Positions 54,201-63,692 of a stretch of DNA of 64,000 bases are shown here, in pieces; within the stretch, counting starts at the first letter, position 1; the number at the start of each line of letters is the position of its first letter. Both the position numbers and the translations under genes were made by a program. The notes under the pieces were generated by a model. The model saw only the letters and a program-made list of their open reading frames with translations. It did not search any database and was not told the origin of the DNA. The stretch is from assembly GCA_002633005.1 (NCBI GenBank), contig NMRA01000008.1, positions 832,341 through 896,340 on the forward strand, given 5' to 3'. Origin of the DNA: Phoronis australis. Lineage: Eukaryota; Phoronida; Phoronidae.

Positions 54201-57200
54201 TATTCATTGAACTCATTCCTCTTTTTTTGATTTCGCCAAGTGTCACTGCTGTTAGAGCGTTACCATTATTTATTTCAATATTTTTGAAATTATTTGAATT
54301 GTCATTGTCACTATTATTATAGCTATTGCAGAAATTCTTGAACTGCGGGCCTTTTTATGTTTGGTCAGCCATGCCTCCTGTGGCAACATCACGTGACCAG
54401 ATGAACATAAGTTTGCATGAAAACATCTCTGCGCCACCCGGGACTCGAACCTGGGACCTTCTTCTAACCACCGCGCATATGCTCTAGTCCACTGAGACAT
54501 CAGGACCACCGGTCAAACCAGAAATCCAATCACCTGGTGTGCTGACCAGACTTAAAAATGGTAGCGCTTGGACTAGAGCGTCTGCACAGTTAGCAGAAGG
54601 TCCCGGGTTCGAGTCCCGGTTGGGGCAGAGATCTTTTCAGACTTATGTTCAATAGGTCATGTGATGTGGCCACAGGTGGCATGCTGACCAAACTTAAAAA
54701 TGTTTGCAGTTTATTGTAACTTGTTTATATTTTTCCTGTCCGTAGTGTTCCAATGGAGTAGGCGTATGTCCTGACAATCAACAAGGCGGTCAAGAGAGCA
54801 TGACCTTGGTCAGCAGCCGACAGGTGGATGGTGTAACAGTGATCAAGTACCGCCGCAAACTGAACACCAGTGATCCCAAGGATCTGGTCTACAGAACTGA
54901 TAAGGAACAATACCTGGTCTGGGCAATTGGACCCATCAATCCAGATGGTCTGGCACAGAAGCATAGTTTACGCACTACAGGTAAACTACAAGGCTAAAGA
55001 GTGTAGCTGCATGGCTCTGGTCACCACCCTTACTCAATTTGAGACCTCGACTGACTGAATCAGATTAACAAATGCCAGCTCACATAACTGAGCCCCGATT
55101 TTTCATTAAGAGAAAAGTAAAAAAAACAAAACAAATCCAGTATCATTTTTTGCTCATCTCACTGATTTTGATTTTTAAAAAAGTGAGCAACTGAAAAAAA
55201 TACTGTCCGCCACCCAATGAGATTTTCAATAAAATACAGACCAGAACCAACCTAAAGTTAAGCTTTTTTGGCTTCAAGTATGCGACGTTCACTAATTAGT
55301 TCAATGTCAGTGGTGCTTGTTACTTAATGAGGCTGTGTCCTGCTGTCTGTTAACGCCCAATGCAATACCACCCGTTGGAAAGCCATTAGTTCATGTCTTT
55401 GAGATTGAGCTCTTTGTTAATTTCTAATGTGACGAGATAGTGATCCTTATCGCAAAGCACTGCACTTTACAAGATTGACAAAAGCGGCTGTTAATTATCA
55501 CAACTCATGCGTTCTACTGGTGCGCCTTTGCCCCTTGGTTTGTCGATCTGTCACTGGTGGTGTGCTTTTTGTGCTATTTTGCCTCATGCATGTGTCAAGT
55601 CTATTTTCAAATTGATATTTGAATAGGACACCCCCAAACATGTACTTTTCTTTTAGAACCGCCTTCTTTTTTTTGAGGGCTGATAAAAAGAGATATCACC
55701 GTCTACAGTCATTACGCAGTAGGCTGCTGACTTTTTCTGTGTGCATTATAGTAGAATTCCGATCAGGTTACTGCATGATCTAAAGAATATTGAAAGCATG
55801 TGAAATCTGAATAAGGGAACACCTAATGAAGACGATGATGCATGTGGGTTTAAGCCGGATGTTCCAAAAGTGTTTATTTTTTTGATCATAATGATCTTCG
55901 GAGTGTGATTATGCCAAAGATTTGCACAGCGGGTTGCATATAGTGCTTTTTGCCGCTTTCTGAGTAAACCTCAGCAGTTGTTCCAATAAATTCCATAATG
56001 AACATTTAATGAGGGTCGTGTGATTGATCATCTCATATATTCTTGTACAAGTTCTTACAGTAACATTTTTGCATTAATTTTGTTAATTTTATAGATGCCA
56101 TTCCGAATCAGTGTTTCACTGCCTTGGTCTACAATAGCTGTATTAACTTAGCTATATTTTGCAAAATTTAAAGGCGATTTAAAGTGGAATTTTGGACGAA
56201 CTGCAGCCAAGAATTGCAGAGATTTTGTTCCCAAGACGCCACCAGATGTCACCCCGTGGAAAGAACAGTCCATCGATGGCTCAGACACTAACAATGAGTT
56301 CACTGTGGAAATCGGCCAATCTGGTGGTAAACGAGGTTATGAAGCCATCACAGGTCAGTGAACCTGTTTACCGAATTTAAACATTTATAGTGTACAGTGC
56401 TCAGTAAATAAATACACATGGACGATTTTGCACGTGCCGCACCCTCTCAAACATCAGGTTAGACCAGTTGCACTCAGCATGTCACCTGTTTAATTATGCT
56501 TTTATGCAGTCTACGGTAGTCTTTAATCATGATCCAAATACAGTCTTCTGGTACCTTTCTGAAACATTCATTGAATATCACTTGCGGAAATTTCCAAGTT
56601 ACCATAAATTTTGCATTTTTATGCTGTTTTCATTTTCATATATAGTTTGATATTTAGGTAAGTGACGCAAGTTAGTCGTTTTGAATGTATTTTAAAATTT
56701 ATACTTTTTTCATTTTCATATTTTGTTTGACATTTAGGCATAGTGATGCAAGTTAGTCAGTTTGAATGTCACTTTGGAGATTTAGTCTTGTGTATTGTTT
56801 CAGGAAGAGCCTCTTGGGGTATTGCATTTTATATCAACCAGAAGTTGATCCCGGTTCTGCATCTCAAGAGGGGTAACACGTACAAGTTCAAAATTAGCTC
56901 TGGGAATAACACAGCAAACTTAGCCGAGTACCATCCATTTTACATCACTGACGACGCATCAGGTGGCTACGCACAGTGTAAATCCACCCAGTCATGTGAT
57001 GTCAAGATTTTCGCTGGTATTGGATCTGATGGAAGACCATCCTCAAATGCTGGTGAGAGCTGTGAGCAAGTCGCACAATGCAAACACTGAACTGCTGTAT
57101 TTACTTGTGTGGCACCTTTTCCTGGCTCTAGTCAAAGGGAAATTGTAACAGATAAGTCTGATGTTTACAGAAATCAGTCATAAGACTAACTGCCCATCCC

Positions 57201-58398
57201 AGATTTCTTAAACTTGTTCATAAGCCAGTATGCATCCTCACAGGTTTAATGTCCACACCTGCACTCTGTGACTCTTGAATTTATCAATTTAAATGCCTGT
57301 AATCAACCAGGATGAGTTTGATTATTTGCCTTTACATTCAACTTAGTCGTGGTTAAGAGCAAAAATTTTATCTGATCTAGGGCTCACTAAGGCTTGACTA
57401 TACAGGAAAATACAATTAGCTTTGTTGAGTGCAATTGAATAAACTAACCGCCTTTTATGAACGACTGCTCAATTCTGCCTTTTCAGTCGGCCCTTTGTGC
57501 GAATGGGAGCATGCGTCTGGCACTGACCAGTCATCCACCAAGAACACATTTGAGGAATTCTTCAAGACGTTGACGAAAAAGTGTAAGCCTGGGACCCCTG
57601 GTGTTCTCACGTGGTCGCCGGACAAGGACACACCTGATACTGTCTATTACCAGGTGAGTCATCTTTGAGGATCTGATGCAACGTAATCATACACAGTGTC
57701 CCTTGATGAACTGAGCACTTGAAGGTGCTGTTTCCAGGTGTTTAGTCCATCATCTGTTAAAAGTACCTCTTGGTTTTGGCCACTTTTTGTATACGGTTCA
57801 TACAACCATGCAGTTTTGAAAAGATCTTGAATTTTGAGCCTTGGCCTTGAAATACTTAAATTTCAGCTTTTAGATTTTGAAACATTTGAAAGACCTTAAT
57901 TATAGGTAGGTGGATGCTAATTTAAAATATCTATCATTGCTGAAAAACATTTGACAGTTTGGTATGAATTAAACATAAAATCAGTCTACTAGCGTTCAGC
58001 TGTCAGAATTACACTCTTGCTGCATTACATGTACGTTTGTTTAGTTTTATGGATAATTGGCTAAATGGACAGTCTTGTGGATGAGGTCCTACATAACCTT
58101 AAAATCCACCCTCTGAGTTTGCCAATTTAAGGGCACATGGGGTTAAGTTGGAGGAGCACAGCAGTCACATGAGCTGAGGGCCCTCTGAGTGTTCAGTCGC
58201 ACTTTATTCCGCTTCAACGTGTCTTTCACAATCTACCAGTTGTAGTTGATTTATTCATAATTTCAATTTCTCTTGCAGTGCTACCAGCACAGGTACCTTG
58301 GCTGGAAGATTCGTGTGAGTGGCGCTGGGAGCTTGTCTAGTCAAATTCTGTTGTTCAGTGTCTCCTATGTGTTGACTTTGCTTATCAATCTGTCCTAG
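36182..58398 (+). CDS. Skeletor: Skeletor-family protein: signal peptide-DM13-DM13-DOMON-cupredoxin-like, GPI-type tail (14 coding exons, 664 aa)
   Basis: I assembled this model by hand from GT/AG borders and reading phase. Coding exons: 36182-36242, 41190-41330, 44260-44344, 45585-45693, 46947-47112, 49268-49337, 50831-51008, 53268-53361, 53904-54043, 54746-54980, 56174-56353, 56804-57052, 57487-57653, 58279-58398. They sum to 1995 nt with no phase conflict and one stop, TAG at 58396-58398. Order along the protein: signal peptide 1-20, DM13 about 25-140, DM13 about 150-258, DOMON about 275-430, linker, cupredoxin-like region about 487-637, hydrophobic tail 644-664. This is the domain order of insect Skeletor, which was first reported as a spindle-matrix protein; the signal peptide and tail seen here argue for the cell surface. 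DM13 and DOMON are families linked to electron transfer, heme or sugar binding, so a redox role is inferred, not shown. The start ATG was chosen because it opens a signal peptide directly after a splice acceptor. Alternative isoforms are possible at exon 14. The exon chain is very secure; the function is not. Confidence 0.9.
37600..37870 (+). repeat. Copy of a dispersed repeat family
   Basis: Shares CTCCAAAACGCTGTTAG and GCATTTTTGAGATTTCAT blocks, in the same order, with 2620-2830, 23570-23890 and 49740-50170, and in reverse with 13115-13420, 18580-18830 and 51420-51560. Confidence 0.6.
38011..38047 (+). mobile_element. Helitron-like 3' terminus
   Basis: TACCCGTGC (38017-38025), loop TTTT, GCACGGGTA (38030-38038) form a perfect 9-bp stem followed four bases later by CTAG at 38043-38046 and then T. 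A hairpin just before CTRR with a 3' T is the hallmark of Helitron ends. No matching 5' TC end was identified. Confidence 0.45.
39358..40492 (+). mobile_element. Penelope-like element fragment with GIY-YIG domain and inverted flanking repeats
   Basis: The frame 39583-39969 encodes VYKFLCPMNECLR and CYIGKT, then a TGA at 39967-39969. The same frame continues with SLSCRLSMHLQNGAIQDH, the usual continuation of the GIY-YIG nuclease of Penelope-like elements, so the copy is broken. Arms 39391-39565 and 40325-40491 are inverted repeats of ~170 bp (sharing CACGATATTTC, TTTATTCC, CATTGTTCACAGTC), consistent with pseudo-LTRs. TGTGTACATATG stands at 39346-39357 and 40493-40504. The reverse transcriptase is missing. 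It lies in intron 1 of the Skeletor-like gene. Confidence 0.7.
40505..40740. repeat. TATG/TGTA microsatellite
   Basis: Long runs of TATG with TGTG interruptions directly after the right arm of the Penelope-like fragment. The Cys/Tyr/Met/Val-rich frames here are artefacts. Confidence 0.95.
41190..46990 (+). CDS. Skeletor: First DM13 domain (coding exons 2-4 and start of 5)
   Basis: Exons 41190-41330, 44260-44344 and 45585-45693, plus the first part of 46947-47112, encode residues about 25-140. Visible DM13 hallmarks are a YHGKLIGEL opening, GTIYAVDAKRVKFVKFNYDG, DAFFWFG at 68-74, a VPDENNR turn at the exon 3/4 junction, and the closing SIWCRDFKVNFG, with Cys128 as the single conserved domain cysteine. 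Intron phases are 1, 2 and 0. DM13 is proposed in the literature to take part in redox chemistry with DOMON partners through its conserved Cys. This first copy keeps the full signature. Confidence 0.9.
42279..42494. mobile_element. MITE with TTTACACGAGAGACAG termini
   Basis: GCTGCTTTTACACGAGAGAC at 42279 and, as its reverse complement, GCATTTACACAAAAGACAGC ending at 42494 form ~25-bp inverted termini around non-coding sequence. A related left end occurs at 9208 (GCATTTACACGAGAGACAGT). A further similar motif follows at about 42496. Confidence 0.65.
46998..51008 (+). CDS. Skeletor: Second DM13 domain (coding exons 5-7)
   Basis: Exons 46947-47112, 49268-49337 and 50831-51008 encode residues about 150-258. 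It repeats the pattern of the first domain: GEFSRLAHQVKSGIVTI, LHYDGGGP, DAFFWVGTGSNTHKGNKIPDENGR. Its closing segment is divergent (FLSMYCIQATQDFGNV): Cys243 is kept but the W-C-R-x-F part is lost. Intron phases again run 1, 2, 0, so this is an exon-level tandem duplication of a three-exon module. About 2 kb of intron (47113-49267) separates its first two exons and carries a decayed tandem array. Confidence 0.9.
48190..49195 (+). repeat. Decayed tandem array, ~150-bp unit
   Basis: The landmark TGGCAGTTTTA(G/T) or a close variant recurs near 48205, 48340, 48485, 48635, 48800, 48965 and 49118. Most units also carry a TCATGAAATTTG-type landmark (near 48232, 48390, 48852, 48970, 49168). The units are strongly diverged. 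The array lies in intron 5 of the Skeletor-like gene. Confidence 0.55.
49740..50170 (+). repeat. Fullest copy of the dispersed repeat family
   Basis: Shows the whole order: CCAAATTTGGCTAACTTC, ATATCTC, TGTAAGACCTTAGAAAAATG, TTCTACAAACTGCTGTCAGG, CATAAAACGAAAACAAAACA, GCATTTTTGAGACTTTATCT, then AATTTGGCTATGTTGTT. It lies in intron 6 of the Skeletor-like gene. There is no coding capacity. Confidence 0.6.
52143..52351. repeat. Hairpin rich in AACTTAAGTT palindromes
   Basis: Arms of ~100 bp (52143-52250 and 52260-52351) pair around TTTATGGTA. Both contain ATTTTGGAACAAGTTTTTTG or its complement and several copies of the self-complementary AACTTAAGTT. It lies in intron 7 of the Skeletor-like gene. 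Confidence 0.85.
53074..53129 (-). repeat. Small piece shared with the LINE 3' UTR
   Basis: ATCAGACGTGCGCAGGCCTC and TGGGCCCATTGCAC are the reverse complement of sequence at about 31315-31362. The piece is preceded by a GTCTGATACA/TGTATCAGAC palindrome. Confidence 0.6.
53268..54980 (+). CDS. Skeletor: DOMON domain (coding exons 8-10)
   Basis: Exons 53268-53361, 53904-54043 and 54746-54980 encode residues about 275-430. Core DOMON strands are visible: MQVAWQVLDDEIVIELSG, YMSFGVSGSDSRTSM, NADVTVAWY, GVTVIKYRRKLNT, YLVWAIGPINPDGLAQKHSLRT. Met320 (in the S-M-D-N-A-D-V stretch) and His421 (in the Q-K-H-S-L-R stretch) sit where cytochrome-type DOMON domains carry their axial heme ligands. That assignment is by pattern, not structure. 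The domain would bind heme or sugar outside the cell. Intron 10 to its right of 54043 carries two opposed SINEs. Confidence 0.87.
54347..54512 (-). repeat. tRNA-derived SINE, minus-strand copy
   Basis: Reading leftwards from 54512: a tRNA-like head with an A-box-like TCTCAGTGGACTAGAGCA and a perfect B box GGTTCGAGTCC (54442-54452), then a non-tRNA tail GCAGAGATGTTTTCATG, ACTTATGTTCAT, GGTCACGTGATG. The anticodon arm does not fold like a functional tRNA. Confidence 0.72.
54541..54702 (+). repeat. tRNA-derived SINE, plus-strand copy
   Basis: Head with ...GCTTGGACTAGAGCG and B box GGTTCGAGTCC at 54606-54616, followed by the same tail (GCAGAGATCTTTTCA, ACTTATGTTCA, GGTCATGTGATGTGGCCACA). GCTGACCA(G/A)ACTTAAAAATG occurs on both sides (54541 and 54683). 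With the minus copy it forms a head-to-head pair in intron 9 of the Skeletor-like gene. Confidence 0.7.
56174..58314 (+). CDS. Skeletor: Cupredoxin-like C-terminal region (coding exons 11-14)
   Basis: Exons 56174-56353, 56804-57052, 57487-57653 and the first 36 nt of 58279-58398. It starts with KWNFGRTAAKNC, then WKEQSIDGSDTNNEFTVEIG, and later RGNTYKFKI, YHPFYITDDASGGY and the closing CYQHRYLGWKI. HPFY (His530) and C-x2-H (Cys626, His629) match the placement of the His/Cys/His ligands of a type-1 copper site. The position eight after Cys, Met in plastocyanin, is Trp634 here. The exon 11 acceptor was set at 56174 (TTTAAAG/GC) because only that choice keeps phase 1 and yields the family's W-N-F-G motif. 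Copper binding is inferred. Confidence 0.78.
58279..58398 (+). CDS. Skeletor: Terminal coding exon with GPI-anchor-like tail
   Basis: After the conserved CYQHRYLGWKI the frame continues through a possible GTGAGT donor and stops at TAG 58396-58398. The added residues are VSGAGSLSSQ followed by ILLFSVSYVLTLLINLS: small residues (S639-G-A-G-S), a short polar spacer, and a hydrophobic stretch running to the last residue with no charged cytoplasmic end. That is the layout of a GPI attachment signal, with an omega site near 639-642. The alternative is that GTGAGT at 58315 is a real donor leading to another exon; I saw no convincing one downstream. Confidence 0.62.
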   Translation, partial: CYQHRYLGWKIRVSGAGSLSSQILLFSVSYVLTLLINLS

Positions 58399-59285
58399 TG
58401 AATGGCTTAGGGAATTAATGCTTCTGGGGACGGGCATGACTTGATTGCTGGTACGGTACATGCCAATAGTAACATGACAAATGACCACGAATTCCTCCTC
58501 AATGCAGTTGAAACAAGTGGATTTCACCATCAGAATCAGAATTCCCCATCATTACTGGATATTATGGGTGATTACTCAGTATTTTGTGCGATAGTGCGTA
58601 CTGTATGTGGTGAGGGGGTGCTGGGTGAATCCTACACGAAGCCTGATATATTATGCAAAATGTGTTGGCCAAAATGATAATTAGCACCAACTGCCACTGC
58701 AGTAAAAAATCTCCAGTCTAGGACAAAAACGTGACACGTGACAGATAAGTGGAATTCCATGTTATCAAATTTCTCAATGTTAAAAATAACTTCTGTGGAA
58801 AGTTTCTGTGTTGTTAGTATAATTTGTGTGCAAGTAAATTTGCCATTTGAATGTTTGGTAGTGGGTACACCATAATTGCACAATTTTTATTATCATCATT
58901 TATATCTATGTATATTATTACTGTAACATTGCATTGTCACATTATATCTGATATGCTCATTCAAGAAAACCGAAATGGCAAAAATTAGAATTAGAGATTA
59001 CTGAGCTGTGCAATTTCAAAAATATATTTGGATTGTATATTTTGAGATACAGTTTTATGTGCTTGCAGGTAAATTTCATGTCATTTTACATTTTTTTCTG
59101 TCTAAATGTGAAGTGTTGAATTTTCAGCTTTTCTGTTGTCTTATTGACAAAATGCGCACACAGACTTGAGAGTAAATCTCTATCACATTCCTTTCGATAT
59201 GACATTTTTGGACACTCTAACCTTCTGTATGTTGCCATATTTTTGCTTAAGGTACTAAATAAATAAATATATATTTGCAAGTTTG
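58399..59285 (+). other. Probable 3' UTR and polyadenylation region of the Skeletor-like gene
   Basis: Non-coding and AT-rich. Two overlapping AATAAA hexamers at 59258-59267 are followed by a T/G-containing stretch, which fits a cleavage site near 59280. Another AATAAA lies near 59614. A short copy of a dispersed motif (AGTAAAAAATCTCCAGTCTA, near 58702) sits inside it. Confidence 0.4.
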
Positions 59286-62200
59286 ATTATTTCTGACTCA
59301 TCACTAAAATGGGTTGTCAGTATTTTTAACCTCGTTAGGGGATTTGTCTGCAACAGTAGTTTTTAGACGTGTCTTACAACACTTCACTTCCATTCAGTTT
59401 AAAATTATACGCAATGGCAGCAGCTGTGCTACATAAATTTCAAAAAATAACATCTTTCATAAAATTTCATTATCTCATTAACAGTTTTAATATGCAGTTT
59501 TCAAAATATTTATTGTAACTAGCATATAATTATACCACTTGCAAGCGGTAACTGCCAGGAAATTAATATGCAAATACACAGGTCTGGCAGAATAGTGGCC
59601 CCCTGTGATTTTTAATAAAGGTTTGTAGTGCCCCAGCACTTACCGGCACATTTCAAACAACCTTAGTGCATGCCACCTGGGACGCATAAAGGAAGTTTAC
59701 AAACTATAATTATTCCCGGGGGAAGAGATTAATTTGATTTTACTTGATAAAATGCATTGCACCTCCATACGAATGCAAAAAATAGGGCCAGTCTGAATTG
59801 TGAAGTTTTGTGCAGAACACAAAGTCATATTGTTCTAAAATTTGACTAAACTATACAGGTACACTTCACTTTGAAAACCACTGCAGTCCAGCTTCGTAGC
59901 GGGTACATGTCCCACCATCCCCAAACCACAAGATGGAGATGCTTTCAATCCTGCCACTCTCTAACTTTGATGGGGTGTTCTGCAAAGAATTAGGATCCCA
60001 TTCTTCCCAGAGTGAGCATAACAACTACACATCCTTTCATAGAGGTTAGCTAATCCTGGGTAAAAACTCATAATTTGCCAATACCCCTACAAGAGGCTGG
60101 TTTATACAAAAACAGCTACGTAACTATTTAGTTCAGCAAGTAGGAAAAGTCGCAAAAATGTATTCTTTAGTAACATTCCTGACCCAAACTGAACCCATTC
60201 ATAATTAAAATTGGAAACCTGGCTGTGAAAACCCAACCACCCACACGAGTGGCACATCGTGTAGTCAAAGTGAACCCATCCATAATTAAAGTGGCTGCGA
60301 AAAACCCGACCACATTGTGACACATCGTGTAGCGATTGAAAAACCCAAACCACTCCTGGGTTTATTAATTTGTGGCACTCCATCAACTGGCCAGCACACA
60401 GCAGATTTAGACTTCAGTACGGACAAAAAAAAATCAGCAGATGTTCTATGACAAATGAATGACCAAAGCTCCATTTGCAGAGACAAAAAGGAGACTGGGT
60501 TCATGAAAATGGTAATTTATTATGACGTACAAAACAAATTCATATAAACTACCTGTAACATGCAACAATGCATAGACCTACTGAGCAAAGTTAAAAACAC
60601 TTGAAATTTTAAAACTTTTTACAAATTAATGCTAATATTTGTCAAATACCCTTCACAATCCACAAATAATTTAAAACTGTTACAAATAAACAGACATTTA
60701 TTACAACAAAATTGGTCCCTATTTTGCCATTCACATTTCGTTTTCATATCAGATCGATGACTTAATAACAAGGTTTAATGGAGTGGCATGTTTGGAATTA
60801 GCAAAAGAAAAATACAACTGTGGGATTCTGAAGTTAAGTTACTCGTAATTTCCAATTACTCGGGTGTCCAAACCACTTTAACACAATGTCTTTTTGGATT
60901 TCTTATTTTTAAAATTAATTTTGTACCTGTTCATCACATCTTGTATTTGACAGACAACATAATTTTACTGAATGGCTCTGACTGAAAGCAGCCTCTGAAT
61001 GCACTTTAGAAATATAATCAATAAATAAATAATAAATAAATAAAGTAAACTAAAGGCTACTGATCAGGCAATTCTGACTGACAATGTTTGACACTTTTAT
61101 AACGGCCAAAAAAAACTGAAGAGAGGTATGACTCAGTCATGTGACCTGAGAAATTCCCATAGAATGGAGTGAGTGGGATGATTTTGAGAGTTTCAGAAAA
61201 CGGTTTCACATGTTTTAGAACTGCATTTCCCAGTAAGCAACAAATGAATTTTAAGGATACATAGGACACTCTAAAATTGTTATTCGTTTGTGGATTGTCA
61301 TGAAATATTCTGGACACAAACGCACTAATTTGCTGTTAATGATATTCTAAAATTACGACATATCGTACATTGGGGCAAGTATTCACCAGGTAAACCATGG
61401 TATTCAAGGATTCAGATGAAACCTACAGTACCAATGGTCAATGAAAGGTTTTGACTCAAATTCATGCCACCGGTCCTTACTCATACTTAGTCATCTCATG
61501 GCTGACAGTTTGAACCTGTGAATCAGAACTGATGAATTTGAATTGGAGAATGTAAATTAAACCTATTTAGTAAACAATACAGAGGTCATTGCATCGTAAT
61601 TCAACAAGGAAGCAATTAACCAAAATTTCATAAATATACATATGCAAACTTGAAAAAATTGACTCATTCAAGATTATAGGTAAAACTGTCTTTCTGTTGT
61701 CTACGTTGTTAAACTGAACTTATCCCCCATGAAATTTAGCTTTAAATGACTGAAGAAGGGGAAAGCAACTTGGAAAATTTGGCAGTGACTGAATAACTCA
61801 CCAAAAGGTGCGTGGCAGTGAAAGATTTCGTGACGTGAGCCTGGACTCGTTCTTGGAAAACTCCATTCATCTGATATTACCCAAGTAATCTCTAACCCCA
61901 GAATTCATTTCAGATGAACAGAATAGGGCCTGAATTCAGTTACTTATTCTCAAGGAGTCAATAAATTCTATTTCCTTAATAAAAACCATGAGAAAATACA
62001 ATATTAAAAAGTAGCAAGAAACCTGCGTCAAATTGAGAAACATTTTGGTTTAAACTATCTTCCCCTCTTTAAAATTAGTGATTTTTGGTCTTGCGGCAAG
62101 GAAACAAGTTTGTTATTACTAGACAGCATACTCGGCAAATAAAATGATGCGCCGTGGCGAGTCAACTTGTACAGTGAAGTATTGCGTAACTACAAACTGT

Positions 62201-63202
62201 CATTTCTTTCCATGAGTGACTAAATCATTACACTTCTCTTTTGACTACCGAACAAGTTCAGACTTTCCTAACAGTTAGTAGTCTGAATCAAAAGTTCATT
62301 CGGAAAGCAACTGCACAGATGCGATCCGTACACAAGGAGTATTTTTAGACAAACTAGAAATGCAGGAAGAAGTAATCTTACAATCGATGTCGAATCGTTT
62401 TAACGAACTTGGCATAAGAGAGGCACAACTCCCGATGTAAACTATGAGCACCAAATGCACTGTTTTAAGAAGAGCAGTCAGAATATTCAAACCAAAGAAC
62501 AGTACACATTCTAAAATCTCAAAACAAGAATTGTTGCTTCGACAAGCAAAAGTAATTTATAAAAAAACATATTACATTTCAACAGTTTAACCATGAGTAG
62601 AAATCTGGCGACAACATGATACAGATAGGCGACAAAATGTGGAAATAAAGCCCACGAATACTGGCCATGAATACTGGTTGCAAACAAACACATGATTACA
62701 GCAAATCAATAACTTTCCAAGTTATAATGACAAGCAACACAATCATGATCACAGTAAACATTCTTCAACACGAGACAAAAATGATAGCTAAAACTGACAT
62801 TTTTTTTAACCATTATGTAAAGGCTGATCCAGAGTGCCAAATTTTTTAATTTTACCAACTGTTTGGAGGAATACATATTCACTTAAGCGTTGCAAGTAGT
62901 ATTCAACAGGGGGAGAAAATGTGAAATTTGGGTATCAGAGGCTGAAATGAGTGGTAAACAGGGGGTACTTAACAATGAGAGCAGAAATTAAAAAGATTGT
63001 CAAACGGGGGAGAGGATTTTTTTGTACTGACCACGGGAGTCTTAACCCTCCTCTTCCCCCCATGGCTACTGCAGCAACTCCAGTATGCAAACTAAATGCC
63101 AACATCAAGGTAAACTTCTCTTGAGAAATTCGACAAAACAAAATTCCTCTTGTTCCCCATATTGTGTCTCAGCTGAAAAATTATTATATTATAAATACCC
63201 TA
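59286..63202. other. Convergent intergenic region
   Basis: No supported gene. It includes a ~85-bp imperfect tandem duplication at about 60184-60350 (landmark CCATAATTAAA and CACATCGTGTAG), a TAAA microsatellite at 61018-61044, and a G-rich patch at 62910-63060. Downstream exons of the NTR gene, if any, would lie here but none was convincing. Confidence 0.4.
60184..60350. repeat. Imperfect tandem duplication
   Basis: AACCCAT(T/C)CATAATTAAA followed by GGCTG-GAAAAACCC and GTG(G/A)CACATCGTGTAG occurs twice in a row. Confidence 0.7.
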
Positions 63203-63692
63203 TTACAGGCGGCGCCATAAATTTCTGGCATGCCGGCAGACATTCTTCCAACTTTGCTTTGAACTTACTGCCCATGTGTGTTCCTTTGACAACACCAGCT
63301 CGTCATTACTCTCCGCCAAGTTGGCAATGATGAGAGTTTCTCCAGACTTCAAAGCATCGCGGAACTGAGAGCAACCCTCAGCTGCCTTGATACTGAATTT
63401 CTTCTGTTTCTTGCAGCGTATCTTCGAACCAACTAATGTGACGTTGCGGATGGTGAGTTTCGCTTTCAACTTCCTCTTCACTGTTCTGACAGCCACAAAC
63501 GGACGCGTCAGAAGATCCGTGGCATTGGTCTTTTTGATTGGGCAATCGGGTTCTTCAGCCACCGAGCTTCTTGGGAACGGTAGCCATAAGCGGCACCCGT
63601 GAGTTCGGGGGTTGATGGCGTGCACACCACAGCCACAACTCATTGCCTCGCCTGTAGTGTCGTACTTGTCATGAAGCATATTAGTGCAACAG
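63203..63692 (-). CDS. Partial gene: galaxin-like Cys motif followed by NTR/C345C-like module
   Basis: On the minus strand a TCTATCAACAG acceptor precedes base 63692 and the exon starts CCTNMLHDKYDTTG, then SCGCGVHAINPRTHGC. The paired cysteines resemble galaxin-type repeats. From about residue 55 the pattern changes to PFVAVRTVKRKLKAKLTIRN, VTLVGSKIRCKKQKKFSIKA and GCSQFRDALKSGETLIIANL, then ELVLSKEHTW. These are the strands and closing Cys/Gly-turn of a netrin-like (NTR, C345C) fold, so the product is probably extracellular. Either the exon ends at a strong donor, GGGCA/GTAAGT (last base 63269), or it runs on to TAA at 63203-63205 as the terminal exon. Upstream exons lie beyond the right edge. 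The gene converges on the Skeletor-like gene. Family assignment is tentative. Confidence 0.5.

Noticed and set aside
54430-54640. Two possible tRNA genes
   Set aside because: The B boxes are perfect but the D and anticodon arms do not fold, and both carry the same non-tRNA tail; they are SINEs.
62296-62560. Minus-strand signal-peptide-like stretch (VHLVLIVYIGSCASL)
   Set aside because: No in-frame ATG upstream; the only start would be TTG.
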